Part shown: piece after piece, positions 22,215 to 26,095 of the stretch
Layout of the letters: each line of letters opens with the position of its first letter
Numbering within the stretch: position 1 is the first letter of the stretch
IMG/VR virus record: IMGVR_UViG_3300009441_000036
Location: 1-26,095 of that record
DNA: 26,095 nt
Strand: one strand, 5' to 3'
Source of the DNA: a virus
Program-made: the position numbers and the translations under genes
Notes under the pieces: generated by a model
Databases searched by the model: none
What the model was told of the DNA's origin: nothing
Seen by the model: only the letters and a program-made list of their open reading frames with translations

Positions 22215-22827
22215 TACCCCCAAAGGAAATCTCATAACACCATTCGGCCCACCAGTATGGATTGGTAAGTTAGACGATGCCATGATTGACCATGCAATAG
22301 ACTGTATTGAGTCAAGACGTAACCAGTCTGAATTCGATATGAGTTCTAGACTTGCTGGACGAGTTGATGAACAACTCACTATCGAAGATATTGCATCCGA
22401 AGAACTAAAACTTCACATCATTGACCATGCATCCGAATGGGCCCAAGCAATTGGTATGGAGATATCATCAAATGACTTGATGATAGATGGATTATGGGTC
22501 AACCTACAAAAACAATTTGAATACAATCCAATACATGCACACAGTGGTATGTTCAGTTTTGTATTCTACACAAAGAACAATATGACAAGAGAACAAGCAA
22601 TCGACAACAAGTTCGATACAAGCTCGAACAACCCGAAAACTCTTGCTGGTCATATTGAATTACATTATGGAGAGACCCAGTTCATGAACTGGACTTCCAT
22701 GAATCATTACCCCGAGAAAGGAGATATAATTATCTTCCCATCGTGGTTAAACCACTCAGTATACCCATTCCATGACCCTAAAGGGGAAAGAGTGTCGGTT
22801 GCTGGTAATATGCGTTACAAAGAGTAA
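22204..22827 (+). CDS. 2OG-Fe(II) oxygenase-like protein (TIGR02466 type)
   Basis: The 207-aa protein has NPIHAHSGMFSFVFYTKN (His111/His113), a LAGHIELHYG strand pair, then GDIIIFPSWLNHSVYPF with distal His184 and ERVSVAGNM with Arg196. Family features such as the FPSWLxHSV motif are clear. The first motif is HxH followed by Ser, without the usual Asp or Glu two residues on, so the iron site may use a different ligand or be inactive. It overlaps the previous gene by 11 bases. Substrate unknown. Confidence 0.8.
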   Translation: MRVSTPKGNLITPFGPPVWIGKLDDAMIDHAIDCIESRRNQSEFDMSSRLAGRVDEQLTIEDIASEELKLHIIDHASEWAQAIGMEISSNDLMIDGLWVNLQKQFEYNPIHAHSGMFSFVFYTKNNMTREQAIDNKFDTSSNNPKTLAGHIELHYGETQFMNWTSMNHYPEKGDIIIFPSWLNHSVYPFHDPKGERVSVAGNMRYKE

Positions 22828-22840
22828 CGAGGAGAACGAT

Positions 22841-23077
22841 ATGGGATTTTGGAATAAATTCACAGAGTTTCTAGGATTTGAGATTGTAAGAGCAAGAGAC
22901 GACAAAGGTCGTTATATTGCAGACGACAAATCAACGCCTGATGTAGACGAATCTAAAAAGAAAGTCTACAAGAGCAGAAGTAAGAAAACTGCATACAAAC
23001 CTAACACCAATGGTGGTGGAAGGAAAGGTAAGAAGAAGAAATCTTCTTATAAACCGTCTACCGATAATAACGGATAG
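22841..23077 (+). CDS. Small protein with basic, low-complexity C-terminus (78 aa)
   Basis: I chose the ATG at 22841 (MGFWNKFTEFLGFEIVRARD) because GAGGAG lies just upstream; a longer reading from 22772 would overlap the previous gene. The first 35 residues look amphipathic and folded; the rest is rich in Lys, Ser, Gly, Asn and Thr, with GGGRKGKKKKSSYK. Such tails bind nucleic acid or are flexible linkers. It ends 19 bases before tRNA-Ala. Function unknown. Confidence 0.65.
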   Translation: MGFWNKFTEFLGFEIVRARDDKGRYIADDKSTPDVDESKKKVYKSRSKKTAYKPNTNGGGRKGKKKKSSYKPSTDNNG

Positions 23078-23096
23078 ACTAACTAGATAATATATT

Positions 23097-23172
23097 GGGG
23101 CTGTAGCTCAGTTGGGAGAGCGTCTGCCTTGCACGTAGAAGGTCGTAGGTTCGAACCCTATCAGCTCCACCA
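23097..23172 (+). tRNA. tRNA-Ala (anticodon TGC), CCA encoded
   Basis: The acceptor stem pairs GGGGCTG with CAGCTCC (one G-T pair). The D arm is AGCTCAGTTGGGAGAGC. The anticodon stem TCTGC/GTAGA closes the loop CTTGCAC with anticodon TGC. The T arm contains GGTTCGAACCC, and ACCA is encoded. It reads GCA, the favoured Ala codon here. Confidence 0.95.
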
Positions 23173-23204
23173 ATTATTATTGTAACTTTTAAAAGGAGAA
23201 ATAT

Positions 23205-23834
23205 ATGAAGAATATATTATTAGGATGTCTATTGGCATTCTCTTTCAACTCATATGCAGTTGAAGTAAATGGTACTATAGGGTACACATCTGATTACGTA
23301 TGGAGAGGAGAATCTCAAGGTAATCAACCAGCATTTTCATTTGGGGCAGAAGTCACAACTGATACAGGATTCTATCTTGGTGCGTGGGAGTCAGACGTAG
23401 AGTTTGGTGATACCACAACAGAGACAGACTACTATGGTGGATATAGACTAGACGTTGCTGACAATGTCACAGCGGACTTAGGTTATATGAGATATACCTT
23501 TGATGGTTCTACAGAAACGTTTGAAGAAGTATATGGTATTGTGAAATATCATAACCTATCTGTAGCGTATTTTCAGAACATTGAGGACAACGACAACTAT
23601 GGTGAAGTGAGATACGACTTATGGTTTGTACCTAACGTAGATGTCACTGTAATGTATGGAATGTACACAGTCGATGATACTTTTTGGATGGCAACCATCG
23701 GAAGAGCATTGAACGAGTCGTTCTATATCAAAGCAAAGATAGGCGTCTACAGAGACGCATTCGGTATGACTGGCAATCTGTTTGAAGGACAACTTGCTGA
23801 CCATGTGTCGGTAGGACTAACCTACAACTGGTAG
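23205..23834 (+). CDS. Outer-membrane beta-barrel, TorF/Gcw_chp-type putative porin
   Basis: A strong AAGGAG ribosome site lies before the ATG. The 209-aa product has a Sec signal peptide (MKNILLGCLLAFSFNSYA) with a likely cut after A18, then alternating amphipathic strands and a C-terminal LTYNW ending in an aromatic residue, as in outer-membrane barrels. Motifs such as IGYTSDYVWRGESQG, FYLGAWESDVEFGD and DYYGGYRLD match the TorF/Gcw_chp family (TIGR02001), which is known mostly from bacteria. In a phage it could change host permeability or block receptors; both are inference. A hairpin terminator follows. Confidence 0.85.
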   Translation: MKNILLGCLLAFSFNSYAVEVNGTIGYTSDYVWRGESQGNQPAFSFGAEVTTDTGFYLGAWESDVEFGDTTTETDYYGGYRLDVADNVTADLGYMRYTFDGSTETFEEVYGIVKYHNLSVAYFQNIEDNDNYGEVRYDLWFVPNVDVTVMYGMYTVDDTFWMATIGRALNESFYIKAKIGVYRDAFGMTGNLFEGQLADHVSVGLTYNW

Positions 23835-23848
23835 CACATACCACTGTT

Positions 23849-23867
23849 TGGGGTCAGTAAAACCCCA
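23849..23867 (+). terminator. Hairpin after the porin gene, weak intrinsic terminator
   Basis: TGGGGT and ACCCCA pair around a seven-base loop and are followed by only three T residues. The position, 15 bases after the porin stop, supports a terminator, although the T tract is short. No other element in the first part of this gap is as stable. Confidence 0.45.
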
Positions 23868-23882
23868 TTTACCTATATAATA

Positions 23883-23906
23883 TATGTGTCACATTCTTGG
23901 CACATA
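23883..23906 (+). promoter_or_regulatory. Stem-loop in the gap after the porin gene
   Basis: TATGTGTCA (23883-23891) pairs with TGGCACATA (23898-23906) over nine pairs with one G-T wobble and a six-base loop. A TATAAT lies just before it (23876-23881), but no -35 box fits. The role is unclear: it may be an operator, a second terminator element or an RNA stability hairpin. Confidence 0.35.
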
Positions 23907-23967
23907 ATCGTAACATATAATTAACATGAGTAAGTAGACGAAAGTCGAAGTCCAGTTAAGGAGAGTT

Positions 23968-24027
23968 ATGATACAACAAGGAGATATAAATGCAATATTA
24001 CGCATCAATGTCTGCCGAGTATCTTAG
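23968..24027 (+). CDS. 19-aa micro-ORF, possible leader peptide
   Basis: A strong ribosome site (AAGGAGAG) stands before an ATG that opens 19 codons, MIQQGDINAILRINVCRVS. It overlaps the next micro-ORF in a different frame: its body covers that gene's ribosome site and start. That layout fits a translated leader that affects access to the second start. It may also be chance, because the reading is very short. Confidence 0.35.
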   Translation: MIQQGDINAILRINVCRVS

Positions 24028-24106
24028 GACACAAGCAGACAGATTTCATCGTATGATGAAGAGTGGTAGACTACATAAAGTAGTTAAATTAATGGAAACA
24101 AATTAA
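23990..24106 (+). CDS. 38-aa micro-protein
   Basis: A near-ideal ribosome site (AAGGAG, six bases spacing) precedes this ATG. The 38-aa product starts MQYYASMSAEYLRTQADRFH and continues with a basic helix (MMKSGRLHKVVKLMETN), so it is likely one or two helices with a positive face. I recall loosely similar tiny proteins in marine T4-like phages but cannot name one. It is the only gene-like content of the 390-base gap 23835-24223 besides its leader, hairpins and promoters. Confidence 0.6.
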   Translation: MQYYASMSAEYLRTQADRFHRMMKSGRLHKVVKLMETN

Positions 24107-24116
24107 TAAAAGACAC

Positions 24117-24145
24117 TTGACGAAACCCTTCGTATAGCCTATAAT
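24117..24145 (+). promoter_or_regulatory. Strong sigma70-type promoter
   Basis: TTGACG (24117-24122) and a perfect TATAAT (24140-24145) are exactly 17 bases apart. Transcription should start near 24152, inside the right arm of the overlapping terminator hairpin. It would drive the 291-aa gene at 24224. Confidence 0.75.
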
Positions 24146-24166
24146 AGATTATATGAAGGGTTTTTT
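24123..24166 (+). terminator. Intrinsic terminator with the promoter's -10 box in its loop
   Basis: AAACCCTTCGTATA (24123-24136) pairs with TATATGAAGGGTTT (24150-24163) over 14 pairs with one G-T wobble, and the T run continues to 24166. The 13-base loop contains TATAAT. Upstream transcripts should stop here, while new transcripts starting at about 24152 lack the left arm and escape. It is a compact terminator-promoter switch. Confidence 0.7.
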
Positions 24167-24172
24167 ATGTCC

Positions 24173-24179
24173 CTAAATA
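24173..24179 (+). promoter_or_regulatory. T4-like late promoter box (CTAAATA)
   Basis: CTAAATA lies 44 bases before the ATG of the 291-aa gene and downstream of the sigma70-type promoter, so this gene may be transcribed by both the early and the late programme. Confidence 0.45.
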
Positions 24180-24223
24180 AACACAACAACACAACATTAT
24201 TATTATATTATTAGGAGTTATAA

Positions 24224-25099
24224 ATGTTTGAATTGATTACAGTAAAGACCGAAGGTCTAGGCGTTACGTCTGAAGACGTTAACAGATTAAAGTTATCTTT
24301 GGATAGACAAAGAACGTTAGAGAATGACGGTATGACAGTTGCAAGGTTATCTTGTTATACAGATGATGCAACAGGATTAGACGCGGGTATCCGTGTTATC
24401 CCATTGATGAAAGACCCCGAAATTATTCATGATGAATGGTATCGTATTCTCTTATGGGATGGAGACATGAAAGGACTTAGAGAAGAGTCTAAATGCACAT
24501 ACGTAGATGCAAAAGTAGTTGCACGTAATATGTGTACCTCTATTGTCTATGAAGGATTGCCTAATGAAGGCAAAACAGATGACTGTAACTTCACCTTCAC
24601 TCAAGAAGAAACAGATGCAATCAAGGCAAACAACACAAACTTCCTATACCAAGAACGTAACTGGATGGAAGAAGGTGATACACAATACTTCCCACACTTC
24701 CTAGGATGGGTACAAGGTGACGGTAAGTATATCGTTGACAACTTCCTTGCTGACAAAGCAGGCATCCAAGCAAAATACGGTACTAACGTACAACAATACA
24801 TCGAAGACCAAATTGCATTAAACAATGGTATGATATTAAACACTCAAGCTGGTATGGTCGGTATGTACAATATCAACGATGAGTTTGCAAACCTAGAACT
24901 CAATCAGAAATGGGAAACCGTAGTAAGACCATCATTCACTGATAATGGTGAATGGAGAGGACAAGGTGGAGACGAGACAGCAAAGTTCATATCATTCGAC
25001 CATGAATACCGTACCATCTCACAACAATGTAGTTTCCTATACCTAAAAGGTGATGATGCACCCATCTCGGATAGATATCTACAACTATGGGTTCTATAA
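24224..25099 (+). CDS. Hypothetical protein (291 aa)
   Basis: The ATG follows a good TAGGAG ribosome site, and two promoter types lie upstream. The 291-aa protein is acidic and looks globular: VARLSCYTDDATGLDAGIRV, then WYRILLWDGDMKGLREESKC, TQYFPHFLGWVQGDGKYIVD, an AGIQAKYGTNVQQYIEDQI helix, and a C-terminal ISQQCSFLYLKGDD segment. It has no signal peptide or membrane span and no enzyme motif that I can identify. It overlaps the oxygenase-like gene downstream by 13 bases, so the two proteins may work together. Function unknown. Confidence 0.7.
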   Translation: MFELITVKTEGLGVTSEDVNRLKLSLDRQRTLENDGMTVARLSCYTDDATGLDAGIRVIPLMKDPEIIHDEWYRILLWDGDMKGLREESKCTYVDAKVVARNMCTSIVYEGLPNEGKTDDCNFTFTQEETDAIKANNTNFLYQERNWMEEGDTQYFPHFLGWVQGDGKYIVDNFLADKAGIQAKYGTNVQQYIEDQIALNNGMILNTQAGMVGMYNINDEFANLELNQKWETVVRPSFTDNGEWRGQGGDETAKFISFDHEYRTISQQCSFLYLKGDDAPISDRYLQLWVL

Positions 25100-25806
25100 G
25101 ACAATCTGAAGACTACCATGTAGTCATTCCTAAGTTTTACACAGAGAAAGAATGCGATAGTATCTGTGACCTTATCACACAAAATCACGCCTCCTTAATA
25201 TCAGAACATGGTATTGAGGAGTCGTCACATAGTCACAGTTTCTACACTGGACTCACAGGACTGCATTCAACCTACAACTGGATACCCATCATAGAAGATG
25301 AGTTAGGCATCAACCTACTCGAACGTCTCATGCATGAGATAGACACCAAAGACACAAAGAATATATTCATCAAGTCATGGTGCAATCTATGGAACAACGG
25401 AGAAGGGATAAAACATCATAGACACGCATCCCTTGAGTACGAGACGATTGGTAAGAATGAGTATGCGACTATTGAGAAACACAAGCAACACGAGGAAATG
25501 GCTAGAAATCACATGATTAGCGGTAATATATTCCTTAGTAAGAATGAACATAGAGAATACGGTACATGGTATCAGAACAAAGGATGGGTAGAAAACATAA
25601 GAGGTGACCTACATCTATTCTCACCATTGATTATTCATTCCGTAGACTCCAACACGAGACTCGAGCCCAGAATGTCTCAAGCATTCGACATTCATATAGA
25701 CGGACACGTCACCGACACCTATCTAGAAGATATAGAGATATTCGGTAGAGGAGACGGATGGGACAATTTCATGCACGTCGAGGTAAACTCAGACGAGACG
25801 CGGTAA
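25087..25806 (+). CDS. 2OG-Fe(II) oxygenase-like protein, iron site uncertain
   Basis: The 239-aa protein has a GIKHHRHASLEYETI segment (His111, His113), ISGNIFLSKNE, GDLHLFSPLIIHSVDSNTRL with distal His184, and RMSQAFDIHI with Arg195. The late motifs look like the TIGR02466-type fold (SGNIFL and IIHSV...R...FDI). As in the gene at 22204, the first motif is HxH and lacks the standard Asp. It overlaps the 291-aa gene by 13 bases. It is the last + strand gene before a convergent junction. Activity and substrate unknown. Confidence 0.7.
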   Translation: MGSIRQSEDYHVVIPKFYTEKECDSICDLITQNHASLISEHGIEESSHSHSFYTGLTGLHSTYNWIPIIEDELGINLLERLMHEIDTKDTKNIFIKSWCNLWNNGEGIKHHRHASLEYETIGKNEYATIEKHKQHEEMARNHMISGNIFLSKNEHREYGTWYQNKGWVENIRGDLHLFSPLIIHSVDSNTRLEPRMSQAFDIHIDGHVTDTYLEDIEIFGRGDGWDNFMHVEVNSDETR

Positions 25807-25816
25807 TCACATTAGC

Positions 25817-25866
25817 ACACTAAGTTGCACATAAAACCAACACCATGCAACACTAAGTTGCACATA
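25817..25866 (+). repeat. 17-bp direct repeat with alternative hairpins at a convergent gene junction
   Basis: ACACTAAGTTGCACATA occurs at 25817-25833 and again at 25850-25866, 33 bases apart. The second copy contains the stop and last codons of the minus-strand gene; the first lies in the gap. TGCAAC at 25846-25851 can pair with GTTGCA in either copy (25824-25829 or 25857-25862), giving two exclusive hairpins. A role as bidirectional terminator or a small duplication scar is possible. Confidence 0.7.
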
Positions 25867-26095
25867 TATTAATATTCATAATCCATCTATTAGAATCCCT
25901 AGTATTCTGATACGAATGATATGACCTCTCAGAAGGTCTAAACATATAGGCATCATTCAACGCCCACTCATGACACCATACACGAGACCCCGAGCTACCA
26001 TGAAACATCGTAGGGTCACCCATATGACTCAAAGGGACAAGTATAGTAAGAAGCTTACGACTACCCTTATCAGTATGAGGGGGATACAAGTCAGA
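25853..26095 (-). CDS. 2OG-Fe(II) oxygenase-like protein, C-terminal part (5' end outside the window)
   Basis: The reading is open to the right end of the window, so the gene starts beyond it; a TTG at 26089 is an internal codon, not a start. The visible 80 residues contain YPPHTDKGSRKLLTILVPLS with an HxD pair (HTD), a WCHEWALNDAYMFRPSERSY stretch leading to the distal His (SYHSYQN) and RWIMNINI with an Arg. This is the C-terminal core of a Fe(II)/2-oxoglutarate oxygenase. It is the only gene on the minus strand here and converges with the + strand block. Confidence 0.75.
   Translation of the reverse strand, partial: SDLYPPHTDKGSRKLLTILVPLSHMGDPTMFHGSSGSRVWCHEWALNDAYMFRPSERSYHSYQNTRDSNRWIMNINICAT

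Noticed and set aside
23876-23921. Two TATAAT boxes (23876 and 23916) as further promoters
   Set aside because: No -35-like hexamer lies 16-18 bases upstream of either, and the area is very AT-rich.
1-26095. CRISPR arrays, insertion sequences, integrase or attachment sites
   Set aside because: No regularly spaced repeats, transposase or integrase motifs, or duplicated tRNA ends were seen; gene content fits a lytic phage.

Overview
The window looks like part of the genome of a lytic, T4-like marine myovirus (cyanophage/pelagiphage-type gene content, but no photosynthesis genes). The reasons are: tightly packed genes almost all on the + strand, joined by ATGA, TAATG and longer overlaps; AT-rich sequence; boxes resembling the T4 late promoter (TATAAATA/CTAAATA) before virion-type genes; three tRNA genes with encoded CCA; a T4 gp61-type primase; a class Ia ribonucleotide reductase with glutaredoxin; and many small proteins of kinds I associate with marine T4-like phages. 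The host cannot be named. An outer-membrane porin-like gene and spanin-like genes point to a Gram-negative host.

Layout. 1-6401: hypothetical proteins, probably virion or head-assembly related, including a cupin-like protein, an Ig-like-repeat protein and small structural-type proteins. 6411-9601: a late box inside a hairpin, a conserved 123-aa protein, tRNA-Thr(TGT), a conserved 196-aa protein, a large membrane/coiled-coil protein and two small ORFs. 9619-15866: an early-type promoter inside a hairpin, then a nucleotide and replication operon: primase, nrdA, an Fe(II)/2-oxoglutarate (2OG) oxygenase-like gene, nrdB, a MazG-like gene, glutaredoxin and small genes. 15856-17366: a 50-aa zinc-ribbon gene with a TTG start, an HExxH protein, two small genes, a HAD-type 5'-nucleotidase and tRNA-Arg(TCT). 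17379-23077: a dense operon in which five 2OG oxygenase-like genes alternate with small membrane proteins, a spanin-like overlapping pair, a holin candidate and small zinc-ribbon or basic proteins. 23097-25806: tRNA-Ala(TGC), a TorF/Gcw_chp-like porin, a regulatory gap with micro-ORFs and a compact terminator-promoter, an unknown 291-aa protein and another oxygenase-like protein. 25817-26095: a convergent junction with a 17-bp direct repeat, then the 3' part of a minus-strand oxygenase-like gene that runs off the end.

How the parts fit together. The nrd operon, MazG-like protein, nucleotidase and primase would supply and polymerise nucleotides during replication. The spanin and holin-like genes would act in lysis. 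The tRNAs read the A-ending codons ACA, AGA and GCA that this sequence favours. The eight oxygenase-like genes in about 13 kb have no assigned substrate and are the most prominent functional puzzle.

The most striking sequence-level signals are these. GATC appears to be absent from all 26 kb. Promoter -10 elements repeatedly lie within the loops of strong inverted repeats, and in one case the start codon is in the stem. Several genes have a -10 or late box only 5-6 nt before ATG and no Shine-Dalgarno (SD) sequence, which predicts leaderless mRNAs. Proline before Glu or Asp is almost always encoded CCC, although CCA and CCT are usual elsewhere.
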